A DNA stretch of 64,000 nt from Virgibacillus halodenitrificans JCM 12304 (GCF_001310895.1 NZ_BAZS01000014.1:1-64000), one strand, 5' to 3'; counted from the stretch's first letter, positions 45,170-54,044 are shown. Notes: generated by a model from the sequence alone, not told the origin. A program made the numbers and translations.

Positions 45170-46177
45170 ATGGAATTATATTCCCAATTATTAGGTATAG
45201 GGGACAATGGGGAAGTATTAACGGCAATTATTGATGTTGAGATTTTGCCAAATAGTAATGAGGCGGTATTTATGGTTACTAATACAAGTCCTTCCTTACC
45301 TTCAGAAACAAATTTTAATATTAGGCAAGTATTTTTTAATACTGGTCAATTACCTATCCGGATAAAAAAGATAACTCAAGCTAATAACGCTTCAAATTTT
45401 AATATCCACAAACAAGAAAACATGGAAAAGGACTTTGAATACCTCATTGAGGATAATACAGATAGAGGATTAAGACCAAACGAGAAATTAATATGTACGA
45501 TAGAGTTGGATAGTGAAGAAGGAAGTGAGGGACAAAGTTGGCTTCATGCTCCATTAACTTCAATTAATAAGGGGATGGGAGTTCAAGTTGCAGCAACTTT
45601 TTATAATGATAAAGGAGAAGAAGCCGATAAGATAGGAGGACATTATAAATGCAGACAAAAAAAGAAAAAATACCCAAAGCCCACCCCTCCTGTTACCACA
45701 ACTCCCTCCCCGAGACCATGCCCGGTTGCAAATCCCCAATCCTGTTGTCAAATTATAATTGAGAGAAAGACACAGCTTGTGCCTCCAGCTTTATTTAATC
45801 CAGATCGTCCTGAGCAATATCCTGTGACCCACAAAAAAACTTTTGATGTTGCTATTGAAAAAGTGTGTCCGGAAAAAGTGATTATTTGTGGAACAGTGCA
45901 TAAGACGATCTATTATAAAACACTAAAAAAAGACTGCTCTGGTGACACTTCTATCATAGATCATTATGTTAAAGATGATATTCCATTCCAATGCTTTATA
46001 GACCGTGACGATGCCAACGAAAACGATGAGTTTGAAATCGTTGGAGCTGCATTCTTATGTGATGTATTTGACACACCTAAAAATTTCGGTTATCATCCGG
46101 AATTCTCTCAATATCCGGTTGCCTGGAAATTTGAAGAAAAGGAAATACTGAAAGTTTGCATAAGGAAGGTACAGTAA
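45170..46177 (+). CDS. Putative spore-surface protein: unknown N-domain, Thr/Pro linker, shared C-domain
   Basis: A 335-residue protein with no signal peptide. Residues 1-160 form an unrecognised domain (MELYSQLLGIGDNGEVLTAI...), probably beta-rich. Residues 163-190 are a lysine-rich then Pro/Thr/Ser linker (PKPTPPVTTTPSPRPCP), a natural site for O-glycans. Residues 191-335 match the C-terminal domain of the collagen-like protein at 52184: TQLVPPA, VIICGTVHKTIYY, IPFQCFIDRDD, EKEILKVCIRKV, resembling SPOCS/DUF3794 folds. ATG 45170 has AAGGAGAG six bases upstream; ATG 45146 overlaps that site. Proposed role: structural spore-coat or exosporium glycoprotein, target of the flanking transferases. 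Confidence 0.7.
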   Translation: MELYSQLLGIGDNGEVLTAIIDVEILPNSNEAVFMVTNTSPSLPSETNFNIRQVFFNTGQLPIRIKKITQANNASNFNIHKQENMEKDFEYLIEDNTDRGLRPNEKLICTIELDSEEGSEGQSWLHAPLTSINKGMGVQVAATFYNDKGEEADKIGGHYKCRQKKKKYPKPTPPVTTTPSPRPCPVANPQSCCQIIIERKTQLVPPALFNPDRPEQYPVTHKKTFDVAIEKVCPEKVIICGTVHKTIYYKTLKKDCSGDTSIIDHYVKDDIPFQCFIDRDDANENDEFEIVGAAFLCDVFDTPKNFGYHPEFSQYPVAWKFEEKEILKVCIRKVQ

Positions 46178-46210
46178 AAAGATATCGAAACAGCATATAA
46201 ATAGTAAATA

Positions 46211-46246
46211 AAAAAAGGAATCAGTACTTGAGATTCCTTTTTTATT
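46211..46246 (+). terminator. Terminator after the 335-residue surface protein
   Basis: AAAAAAGGAATC (46211-46222) pairs with GATTCCTTTTTT (46232-46243), followed by ATTTA. It lies 33 bases after the stop. Confidence 0.85.
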
Positions 46247-46275
46247 TACCTAGTATATAGACTCTCAAAAGCCTA

Positions 46276-46304
46276 TACACCAGTGTTCTTCTAAGCATAT
46301 TGTA
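46276..46304 (+). promoter_or_regulatory. Sigma-K-type promoter of the double-GT gene
   Basis: TACA (46276-46279), 16 bases, CATATTGTA (46296-46304). The -10 is perfect and the -35 has the AC core. Confidence 0.65.
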
Positions 46305-46377
46305 ATTGTAATTGAAGTTGTTTAAGCATGCTAATAGGCGTTATTGGATTACGCTGTTGAAAGGAGTATGTAGATTA

Positions 46378-47931
46378 ATGAGTAAATTATCCGTAATTAT
46401 TCCCGTAAGAAATGAGGGAGAGAAACTGGATCAAGTTTTAAAAGAAGTATTTATGCTCCATCCATACGAAGTCATTACTGTTATAAACGGTTCTACAGAT
46501 CGTTCCAGGGAGATTGCAGAATCCCATGATTGTGTTGTTCTTTATTATGAAAATCCATTAGGCCATGATATCGGTCGAGCGATAGGAGCGTATTTTTCAA
46601 AGGGAGACATTTTATTGTTTATGGATGGAGATATGGTAATTCCTTACCAGGATTTAATACCCTTTATAGAAACCATTGAGGATGGTGCAGATATAGCTCT
46701 TAATAATCTGGAGGGTTTATTAATGGAACCCCACCGCCCTCATTCCATATCAATTTTAAAAAAAGCGCTTAATGAAATGTATGAAGCTCCTGAATTGACA
46801 ATAAATTCTTTGGTGGCCATTCCGCATTCCATTAGCAGAGATGCACTTAAAAAAATAGGTTGGCATAATCTTGCCATTCCTCCACTAGCCCAGGGGAAGG
46901 CGATAAAAGAACAATTAGATATTATTACCCCAAAATATCTCGATGTTATTGCTTTAAATAAAGTACGTCCTGAACTCCACCTGAATATATCCACGGATAC
47001 TCCGTATGTACCTCTGGAGAACATTATTATTGGGGACCATCTTTCCGCCATTCATTACTTAATTAAATTAAAGGGTGAAAGAGCAGGGTTTGCAGATTAC
47101 CGGGATCGCGAATTTATTAATCAATTTAAAACTCATAAAAAGAAGAGACAAAAGAAAAAAAGTGCCATTATTTGTGATGAAAATAATGCCCCGCTTACAC
47201 AAATATCCATGCATATTCAGCGCTTAAAAGAGGCGGCTTCAGATGAGATTATTGTGGTGACTTATGATGAAGATAAAGAAAAATCTGCAGCACTTTTACG
47301 GGAAGGTGCGTACGTAATACCACTGAATAAAAGTCTTGGACCATGTATCACAAGGTCTATAGGTGCTTTTTATTCAAGCGGTGAAGTAGTTCTTTTTACA
47401 GATCCACTTCAGGCATTCAGCACGGAAGACTATCAAATGATATTCAAGGAGCTTGATGCAGGAGCAGACATTGCGCTAATTGATCAAAGCGCATCTCTAG
47501 ATGATAACCCTATTGGTCTACAGTGTACCATGCACTATTTATTAAATATTCTTTTATCTCAGCCTACTCTTTGGAATAATTCCATTTACTCGTTCCCTCA
47601 TGCGATAAGACGAACGGTGATAAATGATATCGGATATGACTCCTTAGCGATTCCTCCCTTGGCACAAACGAAAGCTTTTATGAACCACTATAAATTAACT
47701 CCTATCCAAACTTCTGTAAAAAAAACTGCCCTGCCTGATAACAAGGAAAATGAAGTGTTTATTGGAGATCATGTAGAAGCAATTGCATGGTTTTTGAGTA
47801 AAACAAATGAACGTGGTGCTTTTTCTGCCGGAGGTAAAAACTATAAGGCAGTCCATGAATTGGTGAAGAAAACACCTCAAGCGTCTTCATTTATGTCTAT
47901 GATTAAAACATTTTTTAAATTCAATGAGTAG
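46378..47931 (+). CDS. Tandem GT2 glycosyltransferase, second domain degenerate
   Basis: A 517-residue protein made of two related GT-A halves joined by a lysine-rich hinge (HKKKRQKKKS, near 255-265). The first half has SVIIPVRNEGEKLDQVL and the donor motif LLFMDGDM (Asp83, Asp85). The second half repeats the layout: SLGPCITRSIGAFYSSGEVVLF parallels the first half's PLGHDIGRAIGAYFSKGDILLF, and IPPLAQTKA parallels IPPLAQGKA, but it has FTDPLQ where the DxD should be. The second copy is therefore probably non-catalytic. ATG 46378 is used; GAAAGGAG lies about 12 bases upstream. Confidence 0.8.
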   Translation: MSKLSVIIPVRNEGEKLDQVLKEVFMLHPYEVITVINGSTDRSREIAESHDCVVLYYENPLGHDIGRAIGAYFSKGDILLFMDGDMVIPYQDLIPFIETIEDGADIALNNLEGLLMEPHRPHSISILKKALNEMYEAPELTINSLVAIPHSISRDALKKIGWHNLAIPPLAQGKAIKEQLDIITPKYLDVIALNKVRPELHLNISTDTPYVPLENIIIGDHLSAIHYLIKLKGERAGFADYRDREFINQFKTHKKKRQKKKSAIICDENNAPLTQISMHIQRLKEAASDEIIVVTYDEDKEKSAALLREGAYVIPLNKSLGPCITRSIGAFYSSGEVVLFTDPLQAFSTEDYQMIFKELDAGADIALIDQSASLDDNPIGLQCTMHYLLNILLSQPTLWNNSIYSFPHAIRRTVINDIGYDSLAIPPLAQTKAFMNHYKLTPIQTSVKKTALPDNKENEVFIGDHVEAIAWFLSKTNERGAFSAGGKNYKAVHELVKKTPQASSFMSMIKTFFKFNE

Positions 47932-47950
47932 AAAGCGTGGGAATATCATT

Positions 47951-49219
47951 ATGACACACAAATTAATAATAGGAATAGTAGGGTTAGGGTATGTTGGCCT
48001 GCCATTGGCCCAATTATTCATAAATAAAGGTCATAAGGTTTATGGGATAGATTCAGATCAAAATAAAATTAGTTTGTTGAAAAAAAATACCAGTTATTTA
48101 GCGGATTTTTCAAATGAACAAATTAATGAATTGTTCACAAATGATTTGTTTAGCGTGAGTACTTCTTATCACTATTTATCCAAGGTTGACGCTATTATTT
48201 TCTGTGTTCCTACTCCATTAAATAATTTAGATGAACCTGACCTACAGTATGTAAAGGGAGCAATCGAAGCAGCCTTGCCATTCTTGAAAAAAGAGCAGCT
48301 GCTTGTTCTGGAAAGCTCCACCTATCCGGGGACAACAGAGGAAGAGATCGTACCTCTTGTTCAAGGAAAAGGATGGGAAGTCGGAAAAGATATTTTTGTA
48401 GCCTATTCTCCCGAAAGGATTAATCCAGGACAGAAAGTTCATAAATTAGAAGATATACCGAAAATTGTTGGAGGTGAAACAAAACTTTGTACAAATTATG
48501 CAAAAGAAATTTATGAGTCTGTCTTTAATAAGGTAATTAATGTATCTTCTTCTAAAGTAGCAGAAGTCAGTAAATTAGTCGAAAATGCACAACGATTGAT
48601 TAATATATCTTTTATGAATGAACTTGCTATCCTATGTGATAAATTAGATGTGAATATATGGGAAGTAATTGAGGCCTGCAGCACAAAACCGTTTGGATTT
48701 ACACCCTATTTTCCAGGTCCAGGAGTCGGCGGTCACTGTATACCCGTAGATCCAATTTATTTAAGCTGGAAGGCAAAACATCATGGGGTAAACCTTTCAT
48801 TTATTCAAGCTGCAAAAAAAATAAATGACAATATGCCAGCATTTATAGTTGAAAAAGTAACAAAACATCTTTTAAAGCCGATAAATAAAAACAAAATTTT
48901 AATCATAGGTGTTGCCTATAAAAAGAATGTAAATGATATAAGAGAATCGTCAGCAATTCAAATTTTTAAACTGCTGGATGACCTGGGTATCGATGTAACC
49001 TATCATGACCCGCATGTACCCGAATTAAGCCTGGGTTCTGTTCAGCAAGAGTCACTGGTCCTTACAGAAGAAAATATTAAAATTCAAGACTGTGTTCTAA
49101 TTTTAACTGATCATAATTCTGTAGATTATCAGAATATCATTGATCATTCAAATCTAGTCATAGATACCAGGAATGTAACAAGTCGTTATAATCAATTAGA
49201 TAACGTCATCTTATTATAA
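47951..49219 (+). CDS. Nucleotide-sugar dehydrogenase (UDP-GlcNAc/ManNAc 6-dehydrogenase type)
   Basis: A 422-residue NAD-dependent enzyme oxidising the C6 hydroxyl of a UDP-sugar to a uronic acid. The N-terminal Rossmann domain is IGIVGLGYVGLPLAQLF. Then come FCVPTPLNNLDEPDL, LESSTYPGTTEE, YSPERINPG, the catalytic cysteine in GVGGHCIPVDPIYL and the C-terminal IIGVAYKKNVNDIRESSA. The motif set is closer to the WbpA/TviB branch than to UDP-glucose dehydrogenase. ATG 47951 is chosen (GTGGGA about eight bases upstream); ATG 47924 overlaps the previous stop and has no ribosome site. It forms an operon with the tandem transferase. Confidence 0.85.
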   Translation: MTHKLIIGIVGLGYVGLPLAQLFINKGHKVYGIDSDQNKISLLKKNTSYLADFSNEQINELFTNDLFSVSTSYHYLSKVDAIIFCVPTPLNNLDEPDLQYVKGAIEAALPFLKKEQLLVLESSTYPGTTEEEIVPLVQGKGWEVGKDIFVAYSPERINPGQKVHKLEDIPKIVGGETKLCTNYAKEIYESVFNKVINVSSSKVAEVSKLVENAQRLINISFMNELAILCDKLDVNIWEVIEACSTKPFGFTPYFPGPGVGGHCIPVDPIYLSWKAKHHGVNLSFIQAAKKINDNMPAFIVEKVTKHLLKPINKNKILIIGVAYKKNVNDIRESSAIQIFKLLDDLGIDVTYHDPHVPELSLGSVQQESLVLTEENIKIQDCVLILTDHNSVDYQNIIDHSNLVIDTRNVTSRYNQLDNVILL

Positions 49220-49237
49220 AGGTATATAAATCTCTTA

Positions 49238-49294
49238 ATAACATAGAAAGAACTCACCTCTCTGATTCAGGGAGGTGAGTTCTTTCTATGTTAT
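49238..49294. terminator. Bidirectional terminator between dehydrogenase and kinase genes
   Basis: A perfect 23-bp inverted repeat (49238-49260 with 49272-49294) with an 11-base loop lies between two convergent genes. It reaches into the kinase stop codon (49291-49293). The stem has GAAAG/CTTTC near its base; flanking T-runs are short. Confidence 0.75.
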
Positions 49295-49962
49295 ACAAAT
49301 GGCTGAAGTGCTGCTATAAAATCACTTGATTGATCATAGGTTTCATTTGAGGGGTGCAGAAAATTCAATAAGGTGGATTGTAATTTGTCATTTTTAAATT
49401 GAAGCTCTGATAATGAATCGGGAAAATAACCATGACATAAAAATATACATAATCGTGCAGCATCCCGTAAGTCTGTCTGAATAAGGTGTTTAGGACTTAA
49501 TTCTTTAGCTAATGTGAAGTCGATTACTTTTAAAGTAGCTGGATTATCATTCTGAAGCATAATATTTTTTGGTCTTATATCATTATGAATATAACCACCT
49601 TTGTGTATAGAGGTGAGCGATTTTAATGTATTAATAGTGATTTGAACACTGAGTTTTTCATCTTTTTTTTCAGAAGGCCGTTTAAAATCTCCTTTGCCAA
49701 CTGGTTTTCCTTCAATATATTCCATTACAATAAATGAAGTATTTTTATATTCAAAGTAATCATAGATAGTTGGCAAAAAAGGAGATTTACCATAAGCTTT
49801 CATAACTGTAGCTTCATGTTCAGCATCTTTTATTCTTTTGACAGCTTCTTTTATGGCGACATTTCTATTCTTAATAGGGTCATATGCCTTGTAGACCCTT
49901 CCATGAGAGCCTCTTCCTATTTGTTTCAGGTTTTGGTAATGTTTTATTGTTAATTTCTCAAT
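49291..49962 (-). CDS. Small Ser/Thr-type protein kinase, apparent ATT start
   Basis: A 223-residue single-domain kinase. From ATT 49962 the glycine loop is IGRGSHGRVYKA (15-26), the ATP lysine is Lys38 in VAIKEA, the catalytic loop is YIHNDIRPKNIML (Asp128, Asn133) and the DFG equivalent is IDFT (Asp148). The first ATG (49803) would lose both the glycine loop and Lys38. No ATG, GTG or TTG lies in frame between the upstream TGA and the glycine loop. GGGAGGAG sits six bases before the ATT, so this is the best start. It follows the CgeB-like gene by 34 bases. Substrate unknown; perhaps a coat protein. Confidence 0.7.
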   Translation of the reverse strand: MEKLTIKHYQNLKQIGRGSHGRVYKAYDPIKNRNVAIKEAVKRIKDAEHEATVMKAYGKSPFLPTIYDYFEYKNTSFIVMEYIEGKPVGKGDFKRPSEKKDEKLSVQITINTLKSLTSIHKGGYIHNDIRPKNIMLQNDNPATLKVIDFTLAKELSPKHLIQTDLRDAARLCIFLCHGYFPDSLSELQFKNDKLQSTLLNFLHPSNETYDQSSDFIAALQPFV

Positions 49963-49996
49963 AAGTAACTCCTCCCTTCAAAAAAGCATTTGCTCA

Positions 49997-50938
49997 TTAA
50001 TTATTTTTCTCATCTGAAATAATTTTTTTAATAACTTTCACAAATTGATCTGCACGTTTAGATGTAGAATGCCGCTCATGGACCATCTCCATCCCCTGCC
50101 TCGCGATCCTTTCTCTTTCGCATTTATGCTGCAAATAGTATTTTGCCTTTTCCTCAAAATTCTCTTTATTTATAGGGATGTAATGAACTTCTGGAATAAA
50201 GCCTAAATCTTTTAACTCGTTAGAGGGAGGAGCCAACAATAAGGTGTTACATGCTGGAACCTCGAAATTTTTACCAAGGGGATAATTATATTTGGAATTT
50301 CCGGTCAGGAAGATTTTTGCCTTATTAATTTCCTTTGCATATGCCTCTCTTACAAAAACATTCTTTTCATGATCTTTAATATTCCTGTATCCTGGGTGTT
50401 TATGATGAACAAATCCTGGGTTTTCTTTCATTCTATCAACAATCATATTTCGTAACGGGTAGGTGCGTCTTGACATTGCGCCCATTAATAAATAGTTGTA
50501 TTCTTTTTTAAGTCCGTAATCTTTAAATATTTCTGTATTGATGTGATGAGGCAACCAATACATTCGATCACTAAATTCCTTATACCATACATGAAAGGAA
50601 TCACGATACACAGTAAATATATGTTTAATATTCTCCTCTCTTATAGCTCTTTTGCGTTTATTAATCTGATAATGTAAATCAAATAATTGTATTGCGAAGG
50701 GGATCTCTAAATCTTTTAAACCTGTGATCACAGGTGAGTTCATTTCGCCATACTCATTAAAATAAATAAAATCTGGTTTTTCTTTCAGTTGATCTAATAT
50801 ATTGTTAATGTCTCCAGATTCATGCCACACAGTAAGATCAGTTATTTTTTCCAGCTCGCATAAAAAATAATAAAATACAGGCGCTACGTATTCTTGGAAG
50901 TCCCCGGTAAATATGAGAATTTTTAGTCTCTTTGTCAT
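49997..50938 (-). CDS. CgeB-like glycosyltransferase (GT4 fold)
   Basis: A 313-residue GT-B protein of the spore maturation protein CgeB type. It has LKILIFTGDFQEY at the N-terminus, PFAIQLFDLHYQ, WLPHHINTEIFKDYG and the C-terminal donor-site half (AKIFLTGNSKYNYPLGKNFEVPACNTLLLAPPS). In B. subtilis CgeB acts on the spore crust. GGAGGAAG lies before ATG. The upstream region has CACT-N15-CATACAATG, a sigma-K/sigma-E-like element. It is divergent from another GT4 gene at 51121. Confidence 0.8.
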   Translation of the reverse strand: MTKRLKILIFTGDFQEYVAPVFYYFLCELEKITDLTVWHESGDINNILDQLKEKPDFIYFNEYGEMNSPVITGLKDLEIPFAIQLFDLHYQINKRKRAIREENIKHIFTVYRDSFHVWYKEFSDRMYWLPHHINTEIFKDYGLKKEYNYLLMGAMSRRTYPLRNMIVDRMKENPGFVHHKHPGYRNIKDHEKNVFVREAYAKEINKAKIFLTGNSKYNYPLGKNFEVPACNTLLLAPPSNELKDLGFIPEVHYIPINKENFEEKAKYYLQHKCERERIARQGMEMVHERHSTSKRADQFVKVIKKIISDEKNN

Positions 50939-50962
50939 TATTCTTCCTCCATCATTTTATTA

Positions 50963-50990
50963 CATTGTATGATCTATATTAGAAAAAGTG
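50963..50990 (-). promoter_or_regulatory. Sigma-E/K-like promoter of the cgeB-like gene
   Basis: CACT (50987-50990), 15 bases, CATACAATG (50963-50971) on the minus strand. CATACAAT also equals the sigma-E -10 consensus, so the factor is uncertain. Confidence 0.45.
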
Positions 50991-51053
50991 GCAACTGTGG
51001 CCCATTGAAAGGGGAAATAGGTAGTATATAGCTGCCAATAGGACACCACAACC

Positions 51054-51082
51054 AACCACATTTTCTTTAAAAGCATATAATA
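51054..51082 (+). promoter_or_regulatory. Sigma-K-type promoter of the GT4 gene
   Basis: AACC (51054-51057), 16 bases, CATATAATA (51074-51082): a full match to mACm-N16-CATAnnnTA. Confidence 0.75.
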
Positions 51083-51120
51083 CCCTATTAAATATATTCA
51101 GAATGGAGGTGCGACCAGAT

Positions 51121-52098
51121 ATGTCAAAGGTTAAGATTGCTCTAATTACTGACCGAGATAACTGGGCTTTTGCAAATATAGCAAAGCAAATTAAAAAACA
51201 TTTGAGTGGTTGTTACGATTTTAAGATTGTTAGTTTTAATGCTTGCAATAAAAATGCAGATGAACTCCACAAACATATTAAGGATTGTGATGTTCTGCAT
51301 TTTTTATGGAGAGAGATTATATCTTATATACCTATACATCGGTACAGAGACAAAATATTATCTACAGCAGTTTATGATCATTTATTTCTTGGAGAGAAGT
51401 CCATTCAAAAAAGAAAAAATATGTTCAATAATTTTCGCTATTATGTTTGTTCAAAAAAGCTATACGAGATTTATAAAGATATAGACGATTACCCAGACCC
51501 TATAATGACCATTGAAGATGGGGTGGACCCAGATCTTTTTTACCCTAAGAACTTAGACCGGTTTAATCAATTGAAACGGCCATTGCGAGTAGGTTGGGTG
51601 GGTAACAGTAAGTGGGGAATTAAAATTGAGGACTTCAAAGGGTTTCGGACATTTATTAATCCTGCTGTAAACGAGCTGATTCAAGAGGAGTTTGAAATCG
51701 AAGGAGATTATGCTGATCGGGTGCATAAAATGATTTCACACGATAATATGGTTGATTACTATTCAAAAATAGATGTTCTTATCTGCATGTCTAAGATTGA
51801 AGGGACGCCTAACCCTGTATTAGAAGCGATGGCGTGTGGAGTCCCGGTTATATCTACAAATGTAGGGATTGTGCCGCAAGTGTTAGGAGAAAAACAAAGA
51901 AGTTTTCTGCTGAAGGGTAGAGATAAAGAAGAATTAAAGAAATCACTTTTAACTCTATTTCATAATAGAGAGATATTAAATGAGCTTTCTCAAGAGAATT
52001 TAACTCAAATAAAAAATTGGCATTGGTCGAAGCAATGTCAAAAGTTTAAGGATTACTTTGATATACTGATTAGTGACTCTGCAAACAACAAAAAATAA
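51121..52098 (+). CDS. GT4-family glycosyltransferase
   Basis: A 325-residue GT-B glycosyltransferase. The C-terminal half has the family 4 donor site: RVGWVGNSKWG, DVLICMSKIEGTPNPVLEAMACGVPVIST with the E-x7-E type glutamates, and NVGIVPQVLG. The N-terminal acceptor half starts KIALITDRDNWAFANIAKQI. ATG 51121 has GGAGGTG nine bases upstream; ATG 51103 overlaps it. A perfect sigma-K-type promoter lies 39 bases upstream of the start codon. Probably builds the spore-surface glycan. Confidence 0.85.
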   Translation: MSKVKIALITDRDNWAFANIAKQIKKHLSGCYDFKIVSFNACNKNADELHKHIKDCDVLHFLWREIISYIPIHRYRDKILSTAVYDHLFLGEKSIQKRKNMFNNFRYYVCSKKLYEIYKDIDDYPDPIMTIEDGVDPDLFYPKNLDRFNQLKRPLRVGWVGNSKWGIKIEDFKGFRTFINPAVNELIQEEFEIEGDYADRVHKMISHDNMVDYYSKIDVLICMSKIEGTPNPVLEAMACGVPVISTNVGIVPQVLGEKQRSFLLKGRDKEELKKSLLTLFHNREILNELSQENLTQIKNWHWSKQCQKFKDYFDILISDSANNKK

Positions 52099-52183
52099 AT
52101 AAACCCCCTTTTGGGATAGAAAGTAAACATTCTCTATTTAACTAACTACCTGAAAGGGGTACTTCATGACCACGACTTCATAG

Positions 52184-52855
<672 letters not shown>

Positions 52856-52859
52856 TTAA

Positions 52860-52888
52860 TATTGTATGTAATCAGTCTTGCTACCGTA
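52860..52888 (-). promoter_or_regulatory. Sigma-K-type promoter of the collagen-like gene
   Basis: TACG (52885-52888), 16 bases, CATACAATA (52860-52868) on the minus strand, about 30 bases before the start codon. The -10 is perfect. Confidence 0.7.
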
Positions 52889-52945
52889 AGCTTTTTTTGT
52901 AATTTCCGCTTACGCCCTATTTATATATATTAGGTCAAAGACCAA

Positions 52946-52975
52946 CACAGTTAATAAACAAATTAATATAATATA
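52946..52975 (+). promoter_or_regulatory. Sigma-K-like promoter of the CotY/CotZ-like gene
   Basis: CACA (52946-52949), 17 bases, TATAATATA (52967-52975); one mismatch from CATAnnnTA. Confidence 0.45.
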
Positions 52976-53008
52976 GATAAAGGTCTCCTATGGAAGGAGT
53001 GATCATAC

Positions 53009-53497
53009 TTGTTTGAAGATAATAGCACCTATTCTGAGCATGATGATGAGCAGGAGTCTAAAGATATCAATTATTGCAAAACATGTCTTTGTGAAGTATT
53101 GTCCGAAATTGTGGAGCGGGAGAAGGAAAACGAAGAGTACAACATTACTTGTGATTTAAAAAGATCAAAACAACCAGTATGTAGCGACATAATTCCTTTC
53201 ATAATACAAACTCCTTATGGACATCCATTTTTTACTTGGGGTAGGATTGGCACAAAACAGTGTTTTGCGACGGTTTTTTTCAGGGTAGTAAAAGTTGATT
53301 GTAAAAATAATTGTGCTGTACTCCAACTTTTAAAGCCTAATAAATCAATTATAGATGAAGACACGGACTGTGTAGAAAATAGTAGTATTTGTGAAGTTGA
53401 CTTTGTCACTCAAACAAAGGAATGTGTTGTTGTGGATTTGAAATGTTATAGTTCCGTAAAATTTATATCACCTAGTTTTATTAAAAAGTATAAATGA
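53009..53497 (+). CDS. CotY/CotZ/ExsY-family spore coat protein
   Basis: A 162-residue cysteine-rich protein with 12 cysteines. The family pattern is seen in YCKTCLCEVLSEIVE near the N-terminus, IIPFIIQTPYGHPFFTWG, CFATVFFRVVKVDCKNNCAVLQLLKP and a late CVVVDLKCYSSVKFI. CotY, CotZ and ExsY crosslink into the crust or exosporium base layer, the scaffold on which collagen-like glycoproteins are mounted. The start is TTG 53009 with GGAAGGAGTG eight bases upstream. It is divergent from the collagen-like gene, which suits scaffold and filament being made together. Confidence 0.8.
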   Translation: MFEDNSTYSEHDDEQESKDINYCKTCLCEVLSEIVEREKENEEYNITCDLKRSKQPVCSDIIPFIIQTPYGHPFFTWGRIGTKQCFATVFFRVVKVDCKNNCAVLQLLKPNKSIIDEDTDCVENSSICEVDFVTQTKECVVVDLKCYSSVKFISPSFIKKYK

Positions 53498-53585
53498 ATT
53501 AATTACATTTATTTGTTGAGCAGTGTGTTAAGGTCATATCACAGTAAGTAGAATCTGCACAACAGCCATTGAAACACCGTTATTT

Positions 53586-53861
53586 TAAAAGATGTTTTAC
53601 TTCCTTGATTATCATCCGGCATTTATCCAAGCAGCCTATCGTATTGCCGATTCCTTAACGAAGATCATTACACCGATTTGTACTTTATAAATCGTGCTTG
53701 AATTCATGAAGGAATAAAACAAAAAAGTAGGGGATTGAAACATTGAATGCTTAATGCTTTCATATGACTTGATCTTCCACTCGTATGGATTTCTTTTACT
53801 TCTGGCATTTGTATTTCTGGGAATACCTTTTGGCCCGGGGATTGTTCTGCATTTGGGGTGA
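53586..53861 (+). pseudogene. Decayed duplicate of the abgT 3' end
   Basis: This stretch aligns with the last 275 bases of abgT (39524-39800): the same coding text for DYHPAFIQAAYRIADS, then divergence, stops and small deletions, then agreement again through GIPFGPGI to the TGA at 53859-53861. It starts abruptly and has no start codon. It is a partial, dead copy lying 14 kb from the parent. Confidence 0.88.
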
Positions 53862-53886
53862 TGAATATAATGAAGTTTCCTTGATA

Positions 53887-53917
53887 AAAGTACAGTAATA
53901 GACCTACTGTGCTTTTT
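53887..53917 (+). terminator. Terminator attached to the abgT relic
   Basis: AAAGTACAGTA (53887-53897) pairs with TACTGTGCTTT (53905-53915), then T-rich. The hairpin resembles the one after the intact abgT gene, so the duplication included it. Confidence 0.75.
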
Positions 53918-53990
53918 CTTTGTGCTAATAGGCTAAATAAAAACTATTACCCTATCAATCTACGAATAATTTGTCGAAATATAGTAAATT

Positions 53991-54005
53991 TGAAATAAAA
54001 TTTCA
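53991..54005. promoter_or_regulatory. Dyad upstream of the mur operon promoter
   Basis: TGAAAT-aaa-ATTTCA is a perfect inverted repeat ending ten bases before the -35. TGAAA/TTTCA arms are common in RpiR-family sites, so MurR is the natural candidate. Confidence 0.4.
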
Positions 54006-54015
54006 TTAAAATCTA

Positions 54016-54044
54016 TTGACCAACGCAATATTTTTTTATATAAT
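54016..54044 (+). promoter_or_regulatory. Sigma-A promoter of the mur operon
   Basis: TTGACC (54016-54021), 17 bases, TATAAT (54039-54044). A leader of about 180 bases follows before the binding-protein gene. Confidence 0.75.

Noticed and set aside
51103-51120. Upstream ATG for the GT4 gene
   Set aside because: The ATG overlaps the GGAGGTG ribosome site that is properly spaced for ATG 51121.
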